A stretch of DNA of 64,000 nucleotides from Argopecten irradians (Eukaryota; Mollusca; Bivalvia; Pectinida; Pectinidae): the NCBI RefSeq assembly GCF_041381155.1, contig NC_091142.1, positions 28,657,963 through 28,721,962 on the forward strand. Reading direction: 5' to 3'. Numbering within the stretch: the stretch's first letter is position 1; every line of letters begins with the position of its first letter. The translations under genes were made by a program, and so were the position numbers. The notes beneath the pieces were generated by a model. That model did not search any database. It saw nothing but the letters and a program-made list of their open reading frames with translations, and had not been told where the DNA came from. Of the stretch, positions 1 to 12,724 are shown one piece after another.

Positions 1-462
1 TTACATATTTTTTATTAAAGTACCCATATTTTTACTCTCCCGTCATCGTCAACTAATTCGATTGAACAACTGATTGGAATCGAGTCATTCATATGTTCCC
101 ACCAAAAGTGAGGTTATGAATCGCCGCACTCGTTGTACTATCATTATACACTGATACTGATAATACTAGAAAGCATGGTTATTGAGTCCATGTCAGTGCA
201 AACTGTAAATATTTATATATATATGATACTATAATACATATATACAAATACTGTTGGTTAGAAATTCGTGTCATGTCCCTGTGATTTGGACTACAAACGC
301 GAAAATTGAATTTTATTGGTTTTAAAATTCTCCGATCTGGACATTAGTGTATCTATTATTCATCCATTTCTCAATTTTCGCGTGTCAAATTTTCTTTGTT
401 ATAGCAATATCTCGTGATACTGCGAAAATATCGACTGCGCGAAATTAAAAGGCTACACAATC

Positions 463-573
463 AATCTAATTAAAATTAGACACGAATTTCCGCTCCACTA
501 CGATACTCTACGTTACGTTCCATGCTTGTAATGGAGCGGAATTACATGTCTAGTTTTAATTAGATATATTGTA
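463..573. repeat. Short palindromic MITE-like element
   Basis: Inverted arms of about 35 bp: the left arm begins AATCTAATTAAAATTAGACA and runs into TTCCGCTCCA near 497. The right arm mirrors it from TGGAGCGGAA at 532 to TTAATTAGAT near 565. There is no coding capacity. Target-site duplications are not clear. Confidence 0.6.
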
Positions 574-979
574 TACTTACATTTGTACGAGGAGGTGCAT
601 ACAAATGTAGTAAGTTGTCAGAGATAAAAAAAAACCTACGATAATATTTGGTGCTAAAACAAATCTTTCTGATTAAAATAATATTATGGGCTATCTTATA
701 AACTACTTACATCGCTAGCAATTGTTTCCATCAAAGGCATGGTATCGTCCCCTTGTATAGATATAATTGTATTTGACAACAGTCTTTTTATTGTCGCATG
801 TTCATGCTAGCTTAGATCTCGTGTTATACTTTTCTATTCAGGGAGTGACATATGAACATGGTTAAAGTCAAATGTATTAAAATCCATGGTTATACTTGTT
901 ACACCTCTGATTCATCGATAGACAGACAAGAAGTATTCTACTTTTATGATGTAAAACATTGTAAAAGAAAACTTTTCAA

Positions 980-1070
980 TATTCAACCTTATACTTATTA
1001 AGCCTTATCAGTATTCAACCTTATACTTATTAAGCCTTATCAGTATTCAACCTTATACTTATTAAGTCTT
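980..1070. repeat. 32-bp tandem repeat, three units
   Basis: Three consecutive units of 32 bp start TATTCAACCTTATACTTATT, the last one slightly diverged. It is a minisatellite with no visible gene context. Confidence 0.85.
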
Positions 1071-1267
1071 ATTTACAAGTATATCATTTAACCAAACAAT
1101 TTCTTTTTCAGCAAATTGAATGCGGGAGCGTGGTGTGCAAGCGTTATTTTGAGCGGGTTACCGCGTGAGGTGACCTTGCTATGGGAGAATCTACGCATAA
1201 TAAATTAGGTGTCATGCACGTTGTGTAAAAATCTAACATAAGATGATGACATAATGTGATAAGCATT

Positions 1268-1453
1268 ATTCCGTCTTTCCATGTTGCAGAGTTAGCTCCC
1301 TTGCGGGTAGGTATATATCGTTACGTCATTATTCTGTGGGCACTATTCACGTCGTTTTCTCCGAAAAGTATGACGTTACACTCGCAAACACATGACGTCA
1401 CAATAAATACCCATCCCAAGGGCTGATAAATCTGCAATTTGCAAATACAGAAT
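1268..1453. mobile_element. Foldback MITE with TGACGTCA core, copy a
   Basis: The ends are inverted copies of each other: the left end begins ATTCCGTCTTTCC and runs through CTCCCTTGCGGGTAGGTAT; the right end is its mirror, ending in GCAAATACAGAAT. The internal side of each arm carries an ACGTCA motif (perfect TGACGTCA at 1393-1400). A related, inverted copy lies at 4026-4163. It is non-autonomous and non-coding. Confidence 0.65.
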
Positions 1454-1917
1454 ACTGAATAAGTGTAATGAAGCTATATTATAGCAGCTTTGGTTTTTTG
1501 GGTCCATTGTAGGTAGTTGCTCAATTTTCTTTATTTAACAGATCACCTTATAAGATTTCTTCTTTATTCAAACATTTGTAAAGAATCTGTAAATGTCATC
1601 ATTTAGAAATGACTCGGTATTCTATGGTTTTATAAAAAAAACTTTGCTATCGAATTGATGACAAACATAATAAAATAGATAAAGCCCATTCTTCGTCACA
1701 AAGATATTTAAATATTTGTTACAATATTGCAGGTTTTTGCTCAAAATGGATTCATTAATTTTTACGTACTTTTTAGATATTTCCTGATTACCAAATAAAG
1801 TGTTGTTATCTCTGAAAATGATGAATGTCATTAATTATCACTGAAATGTATGACGTAATTAAGATCAATACCACAAAATTAGCAAACGTTGTTGAAGCCG
1901 AAGACTCCGGGTGCAAT

Positions 1918-2042
1918 GCAATCTGATTAAAATCAGCTGTTTGATACTCCGCTAACTTGCTTCGGAGCACGAAGTTAGCGGAGTATCAAACAGCTGATAG
2001 CAAGTTAGCGGAGTATCAAACAGCTGATTTTAATCAGATTGG
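1918..2042. repeat. Palindrome with internal duplication
   Basis: The outer arms CAATCTGATTAAAATCAGCT and their mirror at 2023-2042 enclose GCTAACTT / AAGTTAGC arms. The right arm segment (AGTTAGCGGAGTATCAAACA) is present twice in tandem, so the element looks like a hairpin MITE with one partly duplicated arm. Confidence 0.7.
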
Positions 2043-2089
2043 GTGCGATGTATCAATTATCACTATGACAATTGAAAGATGTGAAGCAA

Positions 2090-2275
2090 ATGTAAGTTTT
2101 GTTAGATTAAAAATGTACACAATGTAACGCAATGCAAGTTGTGTTGGTTAAAAATGTACACAGTAAGTTTTGTTAGGTTTAGAATGTACACAATGCAAGT
2201 TTTGATAGGTTGAAAATGTATACAATGAAAGTTTTGTTAAATTAAAAATGTATATAATGTATGTTTTGCAATCAT
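2090..2275. repeat. Degenerate ~35-bp tandem repeat
   Basis: About five imperfect units of the form AAGTTTTGTTAGRTTAAAAA followed by TGTACACAATG. The region is non-coding on the + strand; the minus-strand open frame across it (2148-2360) is repetitive and not credible as a gene. Confidence 0.65.
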
Positions 2276-4025
2276 TTACAACATCATTTGTTATTTGATT
2301 CAGGACTGATTGTATGCTACTGAATATGTAGATAAGAGTTCTGCTGAAAAATGCACACAATGTTAGTTTTAAAGTGATCGCAATAATTTGTCATTGATTA
2401 ATAAATGTATTTTGTTACTCTAGTCCTATGTTGAAACAGACGTTTTCGTTGGCTTAAAAATAACGAAAAGTGACGTTGCCGTTTGTAACGTCATTTCTGA
2501 TTGGCTGAAATAACGATGTAATGATTCCGTAGGTGGAAGGGAGAGTCACTCGGTGAATTTGGACTTTCGAAAAGTATACATAGTGTACTTGTTTGTAAAA
2601 ATTAATTTGAATAGGACGTTTTTTTAATGTTATGGAGATGTATCACAAAAATCTGGGTGTACTTTTAAAGTACACTAAAATTTTGGTGTTAAATCTCTAT
2701 AACATAAAAATCTACCACATGTAAGTATAAGCTAGGGGAGTATATGTTGATATTTACAATCAAGAGTGCTAGAAACTAAATGATACATTGACTAAATGTT
2801 TTCATTTTGCGTCTGTGCAGCAATAAACTAATATCTTAAGAGACGTGCCTCAATTAAATTTTATTCGTCTTCATGTACTTGGTATACGTTTTTACAGGTA
2901 TATTTACTGTGTTGATAAAAATATATTGTATGTTTATCTTATCTACAAAATATGTAACATAAATTAGTATTTAATTGTTGTGCATTGCATTCATTTAAAT
3001 ATTTTTTAAAAAAATCTATAAGCAGAAAAAAACAACTATTAATTTCACTAGCCATAACTTCTAAGTTGATATCAAGAATATTAAAGAAGTTGATTGCGCT
3101 TTACAAATTTTGTTGTATAAATCATTTCATTACTTACGTACTATTAGTGTAGTTCTCTTGGTCCATACGGTGTCTATCCATCCATCGGACTGAATGGGAA
3201 TGACTTTTAGTTTCAAACATGCGCATCGGCACATATTAAACATTATGTCTAGTTCATTGACAATTTACATTATAATTAAATTGGTGAAAATACAGACTGA
3301 TAAAACAAGTGAAAATTGTCGTTGTTTTTTTTCTTCTCAAACTTGTGGATTTTGTGATAAAACATGTGAAATCTTCTATTCCTTTTTCCCTCTTTCTTCT
3401 TCAATTTTAAGAAAAGAAACAGCACTTTTAAAACACTCCTCCTGAAAACATGTTGCAGAACTTGTTTCGTTATATAGGAAAAAGGATATAGGATATAAGA
3501 ATATCGAATTCAGTGTCTTACATCACTGTTCTCCGTTTCAAGTACTTTCAACGCCGACAAAAAGTATATATCTTTATCTTTTAGAAGCAAAAAGGCAAAC
3601 TTATGTTCTTTTTTACTTTCAAAAAATACATACTTGCATACATTTAACACCCTTACAATTCAAATTCTTCTTTTTTAAATTGGAAAAAAATGTGTAGCCT
3701 TAAAAATTGTGTGTGTGTGTGTGTACTGATTGCGAGTGTCAAAATCAAACATACTTTGCCATCACTTTTTATGTAAAGGTTATAGTTTCACATATATTTA
3801 TGCAAATTTCAAGTAAGCTATGGATTATGCCTGAAGTTGGTGTACTATTTTTAATCAATACCTGTGTATCAATGATTTTATTTTCTATATTTTATGATAC
3901 GTTTGACTGTATTCTAGTTGACTCCACGAATGATCCTCACCATCCTCAACATTCCAGGGATTACTATCATTTCCTTATTCTGCATTTGCAATTTACAGAG
4001 TTATCTGTACTTGCGGCTATGTATT

Positions 4026-4163
4026 GATTGTAACGTCATGTGTTTGCGAGCGTAACGTCATAATTTTCGGAGAAAACGACGTGATTTGCGCTCCCAAAAT
4101 AATGACATCACAATGGACACCTACCCGCAAGGGAGGTAACTCTGTAATATGCAAAGACGGAAT
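4026..4163. mobile_element. MITE related to 1268-1453, inverted, copy b
   Basis: The reverse complement of this stretch matches the first ~135 bp of the element at 1268 with few changes (shared CTCCCTTGCGGGTAGGT, CACGTCGTTTTCTCCGAAAA, CTCGCAAACACATGACGT). Only one end is obvious. Together the two copies form an inverted pair 2.6 kb apart. Confidence 0.65.
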
Positions 4164-5189
4164 ATCTACATCATATCTATCGATTTTGTCATTTTGATTG
4201 TGAAACTGGAGGCATTTTAGTAGAAAACAAATCTGACCAATACCATGCATATAAAAACTTCCTTTCTTTTGGTGATAACGGATAGGGACGCCCATCTTCA
4301 AAATCATGTCGTACAATCTACCGATATTCGATCCCTTTGATGTAGATCAAAGGACCAATCTACCTGTCTCATTGTTGTTACGCACAGCGCCTTCAAACAT
4401 ACTGTGGCATAATCCAGTGGTGGACATTATGACACTGATAGCAGCCTCTTACATATGGAGGATGAACCCTTATATACAGTTTGTCTTCAATATTTACCGT
4501 CTAAAATTAAAAGTTGTTAGAGAACTACTAAGGAAGTTAGAAAATTCGTAAGTTCGATTTGTTTCGAGGAATTGCAACATGCATCACTCATTCCACGGCC
4601 TAGGTGGCAAAATCACGCTGTTATTATACCGTAATAATTTTACATATGTTTGATATTTGACAGCTTCAACAGCAAATCAGCACTATGTGCTTCTCGTGAA
4701 TCTGTCTAAATCTAATAAAATCTGGATCGTTTACGAGCTTTATCTTTTCAACGAATCGTTTTCAGAAATCTTGCCCCACAGCACCTCCCACTCATACTAC
4801 ATGTACATTGGATTGAGTCCAGGTATTGATTGAACCCATATTTTGATGAATGTTTTAATCTGTGTTATTGTCAACGAAACTAATTTTAATGCCACGCAAG
4901 ATTTCTTTTTAAAATCGGGGATAGAGCCTTTCGAGTAGAATCCGTATTTTAAATGTTTAAATCTGTGTTATTATAGGCTTTGGAAAGACTAATGATATGC
5001 TAATAAATCAAATAAACCAACTGCTATCTAAAATGTTAGGGGATAACACATGTAATTTGCTTATTTTTGTGCTTGAAGCCTATAAAGGTAAGTTATATTT
5101 TGTGATATAAGCAAGGGGTTTAATACATAAATGAAAACAATCTGAGAAATTATTATTGTATTGTGAAAACAAACTTTCTGAAAGATATC

Positions 5190-5860
5190 AAAGAGTTGCT
5201 ATTAACGGCACTTCTTCTGAGACACACAAGATAGTAAGGCTGGTGTACATTGTTCCTCAATTAATGTTCTATTTGAGGTCCTCTTAACTGATATTGTAAA
5301 AGATGTCAATTGTAAAATGAAATTGTTTGCTTATGACACCACGTACCTAGCTTGTGTATAACAGTTGATCATTCTACAGTTGCTGTTGATGAAAACGATG
5401 ACTTCCCAAAGATGCATGGGTAAATGAATAGTTAGTTTTAATCCTGAAATTAATAACTAGGAAACACACACATGGATACTATGACCCAATAACTATGAAC
5501 AATATTAATGTGTCGAGTGTAAAATCCCATAAACATTTAGGTGTTGTATCAAATGAGGATGGTACATGGACAAATCACATATACTATATTTTCGGGGGAA
5601 AGTACATGTATCTCCAATGAGAGCTGTATTAAGAATTTTAAAATATACTCTAGGTAGGAACTCTCTACAAACAATCTTTTTTTTTCATTTATAAGGCCAA
5701 TTCTAGAATATTCTTTATTTGGCTGGGACAGTTTGCTGTAAATTATATATATACACATGAATGTCAAAATTTAGAAAATATATAATTGGATGCAGCTAAA
5801 ATAGTAACAGATACTCCAAAATGGTCAAGTATTAATTGGTATATTGTATGAAGATTTAGG
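5190..5860 (+). mobile_element. Decayed LINE (non-LTR) reverse transcriptase fragment
   Basis: Translated in pieces on the + strand this resembles the second half of a non-LTR reverse transcriptase. Near 5280-5335 it reads DIVKDVNCKMKLF followed by AYDTT (a changed form of the catalytic FADDT box). Near 5620-5730 it reads RAVLRILKYTL, then RPILEYS and GWDSL, which match the C-terminal part of jockey/CR1-type enzymes. Many stops and frame changes interrupt it, so it is an old dead copy. Its ends cannot be set; related sequence may reach 6050. Confidence 0.6.
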
Positions 5861-6102
5861 TCGGGTAAAAATATCCAAAAGTAGAGAAAATCGTTGTGGT
5901 TCCACAAATTGTATCGTAAGAAAACTCCAAATTATCTATCCCTGTCTAATTCCATTTATAAGGTATCAGAATGTCCTATTTATCATTATACTAAAATTTA
6001 TATGTACACAATTCTATAAAGATTCGTTTTAAAATTTTCCAAAAAGTTATGGAATTCAGTACAAGTAAATATTTGTAAAAATCTGTCTATTGATATAATT
6101 TT

Positions 6103-6138
6103 TGGTTTGTTTTTGTTTGTTTGTTTGTTTGTTTTTTT
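6103..6138. repeat. (GTTT)n microsatellite
   Basis: A run of GTTT units interrupted once and ending in a T tract. It could be the tail of a retroposed element, but no body is recognisable upstream. Confidence 0.8.
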
Positions 6139-6638
6139 TAAACAGAAAGTAGCTATATATAGATGCAGAAATATATATAATATGTATATATGTTTCTGAT
6201 AGATGTCATCAAATTGTACATGTATACCCGCCATCTTATACTTACTCATATACATTTTATATAAAAATATAGAAGATAGTGCACTTTGTACTTATTGGTC
6301 AGTCAAACTAATCATCAATTTTACCTTAAATGTACTAATTAAATCTCTGATTTTACTATCATGTCATTTCTGTAATCATACAAAATACACATTAGATCAG
6401 ATTGTTCTTACCGGATAAAAAGTGTTGATATGATAGGTAGTAATTCAATTTAGAAAAAAAAAACCCGAATAAATCTTTCAAGAAGTTCATACATAGACGA
6501 TATTGCATGAAATCCGGATATTTGTAACCTTTCAGTTCTCGTCGTTAGTTTTAGCCTCGTTTTCATATTGCCCACGCTTCGCGTTAGTCGGCTTTTGTTT
6601 AGCATACAGCTCCAAGTAAAACGACAAATTTAGCAAAC

Positions 6639-8340
6639 ATGTCGTACAAAGATGCAAGAATTTACGTCGGAAACCTGCCACCAGACATAAGGGAACGCGA
6701 CATCGAAGATCTATTTACAAAATTTGGAAGAATCATCTACGTCGACCTTAAGAACCGAAGAGGACCACCGTTTGCTTTCGTTGAATTTTCCGATCCAAGG
6801 TTGAGCATTGAAATTGATTGAATTTCATTCGAATTATGATATCATAATATTTGAGATCGTTCTATATTTAAAGATCGATATAAATATTGTATTTTCAAAT
6901 TCATTGTGACCTGTTTAACTTTTCTATTTTGGATGTTCGTGCAAAATTATTTTGTAAAACCAGGAAAGGGGGGGGGGGGCTGGTTGTCCACAGAAAGAAT
7001 AGATGTAGTACGTATTTTATTAACTTGGTAAAAGATATGCCATCTGTCTAACTTGGTGAATTGCATGCCATATGTCTGGGCAACGAATCATAGGCGTTAT
7101 TGAATCTGAAAAGTATTTTTGAGTATCTATGAAGTGAACAACTGGACTGCATGCATTGATATAGACATCTGTTATTATCTTGTGATATAAACAATATTAC
7201 CTATACTTACAGAGATGCTGAGGATGCAGTGCACGCACGAAATGGGTATGGTTATGATGGCTACAATCTCAGAGTAGAGTTTCCCAGAGGAAGTGGAGGA
7301 TACCGAATGGGAGGTGGTGGTGGTGGTGGTGGTGGTCGATCTGGCGGTATGGGAGGAGGCAGAGGAAACTTTGGACAGAGCCGGTTTTCTGCTTCACGGA
7401 GATCAGAATACAGAGTGTTAGTTTCAGGTAAATAGCTTCAAAAGGAGTGTTGACTTTTAAATGAAATCCTGCATTTTACCCAGACAAATTATTGTCAAGA
7501 TTATTATTTTATGTTTGCTATTTAAGGGTAAACTATTTTGTCTTTTCAAACAGGATTACCACCAACAGGAAGCTGGCAAGATTTGAAGGACCACATGCGT
7601 GAAGCTGGGGACGTTTGTTATGCTGATGTTTACAAGGATGGTACAGGAGTAGTGGAGTATCTACGCCATGATGATATGAAATATGCTGTCAGGAAACTGG
7701 ATGACACCAAATTTAGATCACATGAGGTTAACAGTCCTTTAAACACAGTTTCAGATTTTTTAAACAGCTGATCTTGTCTGGTCAGATGAAAATTCAGCCT
7801 CATGTTAATTACCAGATATGATGAGCCCTCTTGTTTAGTTATTTAAGGAAGATAGATCCCTTGTTTCATTTTAATTAGTATAAACTGATATTTGCCGTTA
7901 TGGATAAGACATTTTAAGTTGACTTGGTGTCTGTACATTTCAATTTAATGCAAGAATCTCTTTACCTCTGAATACAAACTTATATGATATTATGAAAGTT
8001 GCTTATGATGAAAGGTTATGTTCATTTGCTCAATATTCTCATTATGTTGGACAACTAAAATTTATTGTCCGAGAGTCACTAAAGGAAATTATCATTTGGC
8101 ATTTTATCTAAGGGATACTTCACTCAGCAGCTTGTAGACTCTTGTTGCTTAAGATTAGAAATGTATAAATTATTTTGACACTATATGCTGCAAAGATCAA
8201 GATCATTCCATGATCTGCTTTTAACATTTCAGGGAGAAACATCGTATGTACGTGTCAAGGAAGACAAAGGAGGTCGATCTCGTAGTCGAAGCCCAAGAGG
8301 ATCTTCTCCACGCTATGATCGTTCACGATCACGGTCATAG
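6639..8340 (+). CDS. SRSF1: SR splicing factor, SRSF1/SRSF9 family (gene A)
   Basis: Four exons: 6639-6799, 7213-7427, 7554-7726 and 8233-8340, all with GT/AG borders; together 657 nt, 218 aa. Residues 6-80 are RRM1, with RNP2 IYVGNL (8-13) and RNP1 [10 protein letters not shown] (41-50). Residues 81-112 are a glycine-rich linker. RRM2 follows with the invariant SWQDLKD heptapeptide (132-138) that marks the pseudo-RRM of SRSF1-like proteins and binds GGA in RNA. The tail is a short RS domain (about 197-218). SR proteins of this family act in the nucleus on exon definition and splice-site choice, and shuttle with mRNA. The short RS tail and total length are closer to vertebrate SRSF9 (221 aa) than SRSF1 (248 aa). 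The start ATG sits at the RRM1 N-terminus, as in the family. Exons 2 and 3 have the same length and phase as in gene B, showing common descent. The duplication breakpoint at 8027 lies in intron 3, and intron 1 holds a 12-G run. SRSF1 versus SRSF9 orthology is not settled here. Confidence 0.93.
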
Positions 8341-11104
8341 GTGTCCAACAATGTTCAGCGAAGTAGGAAATATTTCTTTCCAGAACAAAAATTAAATGGT
8401 TTCTGACATTGTATATTTATTTATATAGTCTAACAAAACTATTCTAAGAATGAAAACAAAATCATTATATGTTGCCTTTCAAGAGAGATACAATTTTGCA
8501 ACGTTTTTTTGTTCTTGAGAAGTGACTGTCACTCTTAATATTACCTTAATACAGCTGTTTGTGTTGCTGTTCAACTGCCGTCGTCATCAGCCTGGGCCAT
8601 CCATCTGCGAGGGTTTCAACCCTTATCCGGGAACTTTCTCCGGATGTTGGGTCAGTAGGCCTAGGGGTGATCAGTCCCTACTCTTCGACGGTTGGCTCCC
8701 AGCTACTGTCGCCTCTGCGTATCCACAACCAGCAGGATGCTCTCTCTGCTTCCTTTCCCAACTCTTTAATGGCAGTCTTCCTTTTAAAAATTTTAAAATT
8801 CTTACACCTGAGTATTAAAAAATACGCTTGTAGTGCATTAAAATGGAATATACTAGAACCAGTTTAATTCCATATCATGCACATACTTTTTAGAGAAATT
8901 CTATCCAAAATGGTTTGGAAGTACAAAAGTTTACAAAACTGGTGAAATGTATAACTCATTTCATTTCTTATGTTTCAGGAGCTGGTATTTGATTGGATTC
9001 CATTGGTGCGAAACCAGGAAAAATGTGTGAAGTATGTGACACTCTAAACAAAAAGCAGCTCCTGGTGTTTCTTCATGAGGGAAGTGAATTTCGCTCATTG
9101 CCATGATGGACATAACACACTTTTCACTTTCTTACTTATGGAGGGCTTCAGATTATGGTATGAACTTAGACCAAGAATGAACTATTTAAGTACTACAATC
9201 TTATAATTTTCTGTTAAAAGGATTCCTGGAACTAAAGCATGCATCTTGGTTTATTTTAAAGCATACAAATTAGCTATGTTGATAACAAATATTGCTAGGG
9301 TAATATGATTTTATGGCAGCTTCTAGCTGGTTTCTGGAGGAATATTCTTTTTTCTGAAATTTGATTTTCATTTAATTTTTAAATTTTGTCATCGATTTTT
9401 GCATCTAAGGTTAGTTATCAAGGACTAAATGAGTATATGTGTCACTTTGTTGTTAATTCATCCAATGTCAATTTTAACACTTTCAACCCCGAAACTTATA
9501 AAGGACTGGTCTAGTCTTTGATTTAGAAGAGTCTAAATGTGTCTACAGGGATGAATGTGTAAAAGTAAAAAAAGTTGACTTATATCTTTGCATTGCTGAT
9601 GGGTAGAGAAATAACAGAAAATCATAAAGCATTTTGGAAACTTTTCCCCCTAGTAATGTATTTGTAATTTTTGATGTAAACAATAATTGTTGGGCTAGAT
9701 GAATGCATTGAATGAATTGTAATGGTTGAAGATAGGAAATTTTGTGCTATACATACAAAAGTGTATATGGTTCAACTCCTCCACCCCTCTTCAGGGGTTA
9801 CTGAATTAATTCCAACCCTGACTTGTATCCCGATAATGTTTCACTTTAAAAACAGAAGTAACACAAGTTAGAATAATCATTATGATTATGAACATGTTTG
9901 TATATATTGCGCAAATATCCATGGACACAAGAAATTAAAGTGATGACTTTTATTTTAATCAAATTGCTATTTGAAAAAAGGTTTTTTAAAGATTATTTCC
10001 CTTGTAATGTTTCATATTTGAACAAATAAGGAAGGGTGGGGGTGTCATGCATTTTCTGTTTGAATAAATCTTTGTGTATCTTAATCTGGTATAATATGTG
10101 TAGTAACTATATAACCAAGTGTAGCATAATCTAATGTGATTTTGCTTTTGTACTTTTGTGTTATTTAGACTGATTGAAATGTCTAATGTTGTGAATAATG
10201 TATTCTAAAGAATCATGTATAATCTTTTCCATTATTTTCAACCATACTTTCGAAAAATATGGAATCCTTTCGTAGGAGTTAATAGACTTTTAAGTTGTTT
10301 ATTAAAACACTTTACTAATACTGGTTTCACTTACATTTGATTGTAGATAAAAAGTGTTTTGAGAATGTTTCAAGTCCAAATTAATTCAAAATTAATTTAC
10401 CTCTGGCACACATACCTAGAAACTTGGCATCATCTTTCATTTCATTGTATGATGTGGCAACTGCCAAGTAATATTGATTGTATATGTTAGACTTTAGTAC
10501 TATTTAAAAAAAAAAGTGTTTTGGTTTATCATTTTAGTTTGTAAACTTCAAGAATGTAGACCTACTTGTTTTTAAGAAATAGATTATATATACCAATTAA
10601 TGTTACACAAAAGAGAATAAGGGATATTTTGAAGAATGTAATAATTGAGTAAATAATGGGGTATGTTATTACATTTCTTCAAGAATTCTTAATTTTACAT
10701 CTGATCATTTTCATTTCAATTTATTCAATTTTTTCTTCATTGAAAATGAATGTAGTTCCATTTCGCAAATATGTATAAAAATTCAATTAATTTTAGCAAA
10801 AAGCTTTTCCAGTAAAATATTCATCCAAGAAGCGTTCTCCCTAATTTACTCAATAGTAACGACTAGTATGTGGAGTTTCTTTTGTTGAACTTTCCTCTAG
10901 TATGATAGATTATTTTCCCTCTTGTTGGATATATTTTACTGGAATAGCTGTAATGTATATGCATGATGATAATGGTTCAAACATCATTCATTTCATGCTC
11001 ATAAATGTATATACTATTAAAAGGATTAATGTCTTATTTCTTTTTCTTTGTTTGATTCAAAGGTCTAAGCTTGTAATACTCGGGAAGGAGTGAGTTCGCT
11101 CAGA
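8341..11104 (+). other. Downstream region / probable 3' UTR of gene A
   Basis: No credible CDS. The sequence continues from the gene A stop without a close AATAAA; the first clear one is at 10063-10068, so a long 3' UTR is possible. A strong acceptor-like site (TTATGTTTCAG at about 8980) could allow splicing within the UTR, as happens in other SR genes. At 8520-8780 there is a markedly GC-richer patch that is open in two frames (98 and 102 codons) without recognisable domains; it is unassigned. The whole stretch recurs at 33733-36532. Confidence 0.4.
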
Positions 11105-12330
11105 GGGAGCATTATCTGATAATGGTATTGGATTCAATCTTTGGAAAACTACCCTCCCCATTTTCCACTTGGATAGAATCTTTCGGAACCTCTCCTTGGG
11201 ATTGCGGGGTAGAGCTTTGTTGGATCAACATAGCGGAAATATGTCCTATAAGGATAAAATCTTTTGGATCATCTGTAGGATTCTGTCTTGGATATACCAC
11301 TTTTCGGAAAAAAATATCAATTTTCTTTGGAAAAGAGGGAAAATCACTTATCTTTGGAAAAGAGGGAAATTTTCAGGATTCAACTCTTGTCAAAATTTGA
11401 GAAAAGGGAGAGCTCTAGGGAACTAGGAGAGGGAAAGATGAAAACCAGGAAACAGGAGAAAATCATATTTTTCTTTACGATTTCTGTCTTCTCTTTGCTT
11501 TACACATGTCAAAGAAAATTTGAAAAAAAAATGGAATTTGTAAGAAGTTAAATATTGCAAAATCAATTAAAAAATATTTTGAAATATTTTAAAGTTATAT
11601 TTTGGAATAACAACTTTTGATAGGTAGCATTTGAATACTGGGTAAAAAGTAATATTTTAAGATGGCAAAGGAAAATATGACTGCTTCTGGACCCTTCTGA
11701 GTTCGGAAAACCACCCCATGGAAAACTGAATCCAATATCAAATAATAGGATCTTGAGGAATTTGGATGATAGGATTGCTATAGGATCAGGCTGTGTACCG
11801 GCGGGGACTACTCGAGTACACAGTAGGATTGCTATAGGATTAGAGATGGAGGAAAGGATCTGGGGACCCTTTTCTCTTGGATCACAACGGGATCTTATTG
11901 GATCACTGATGGATCTTTGGATATGTCTTAGAGAATTGCTAGGATCATCAATACTTTGGGATTTGTGATCAAAACATCTAGGATAGAATAGCTATGATCT
12001 TCTAAAATCTTTCTGTAAAGAAAAAAACCGTCTTGTTGGATCGAGGACGGATCTTTAGGATTTCTCTCAAGAATTACTAGGATCAGAAATAGCTATCATC
12101 ACTTTTTGGATTCCATTATATCTTGGGAAAATCTAGCTTAAATTTGTAAGGATTTTTTGAGAAATCTTGCTCTAGAAATGCCTTTCAGGTCTCCGAATGC
12201 TACCCACTTTTGAATTTCATGTAGGATTTTGCTTGGATCTCTGGAAGCATTTATTTTGGAGATTCTGGAAAAGCTTTTCAATCCTGCTTAGGTCTTCAGA
12301 TGTCTTTGAAAGTGAGCTTCTTAGGAACAT
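11105..12330 (+). other. GGA-rich tract downstream of gene A (block 1)
   Basis: By hand count about 64 GGA trinucleotides occur on the + strand in ~1.2 kb, many inside TAGGAT, TTGGATC or TTTGGAAAA contexts, against fewer than ten TCC. The strand is the sense strand of gene A. There is no exact period, so it is not a simple satellite. The open frames across it (92, 85 and 71 aa) are by-products of the biased composition. See the related tract on the minus strand at 17861-18490. Confidence 0.55.
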
Positions 12331-12506
12331 CAACAGATTTTGATTGATTGACCTCCTAGTAAATGAAATGCTTTAATTTCCTTCTTGGCCATAAAGGATT
12401 ACTTTAGAAGACATGAGGATCTTCAAAACATTTCATTCAGGACCAGGTACACGAATCTTGAAATTATGATCTGATGCATCAGCTGGTGATAACTTAAATA
12501 ATGCTA

Positions 12507-12724
12507 AATATATAAAAGAGCGAGTCCAACACAGTAGTTCCTTCCAGTAAGCTGATTTTTTAATCAGATAGTTGTTGACATGTTTCGACTCTAGGCGAGT
12601 CGTCCCCAAAACCCCTGTTTTGAGGACGACTCGCCTAGAGTCAAAACATGTCAACAACTATCTGATTAAGAAATCAGCTTACTGGAAGGAACTACCGTGT
12701 TAGACTTGCTCTTTTATATATTTA
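12507..12724. mobile_element. Hairpin MITE, ~95-bp arms (block 1)
   Basis: Near-perfect inverted repeat: left arm ATATATAAAAGAGCGAGTCC... to ...AGGCGAGTCGTCC; the right arm mirrors it (GGACGACTCGCCT...). The centre is at about 12610. Arms are ~95-100 bp, giving a stem of about 200 nt. Flanking TA-rich bases make the duplication ambiguous. The same element is at 37937-38154, so it predates the block duplication. Confidence 0.8.

Larger units (their letters stand above)
1..6538. other. Gene-free, repeat-rich upstream region
   Basis: No reading frame here looks like a conserved protein. The longest open frames (106 aa at 3707-4027 and 99 aa at 4017-4316) have biased or low-complexity composition and no recognisable motif. 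The stretch is AT-rich and holds several palindromic MITE-like elements, short tandem arrays and a decayed LINE, listed separately. Between them I see no exon chain with matched splice sites. Confidence 0.6.

Noticed and set aside
8522-8867. Overlapping 98- and 102-codon open frames, repeated at 33914-34259
   Set aside because: They lie in the downstream region of gene A and are repeated only because the block is duplicated. No domain or splice context; two frames open at once suggests a base-composition effect in a GC-richer patch.
11122-11968. Several 71-92-codon frames, repeated in block 2
   Set aside because: They arise from the GGA-rich, stop-poor tract. Three overlapping frames of similar length cannot all be genes and none resembles a known family.
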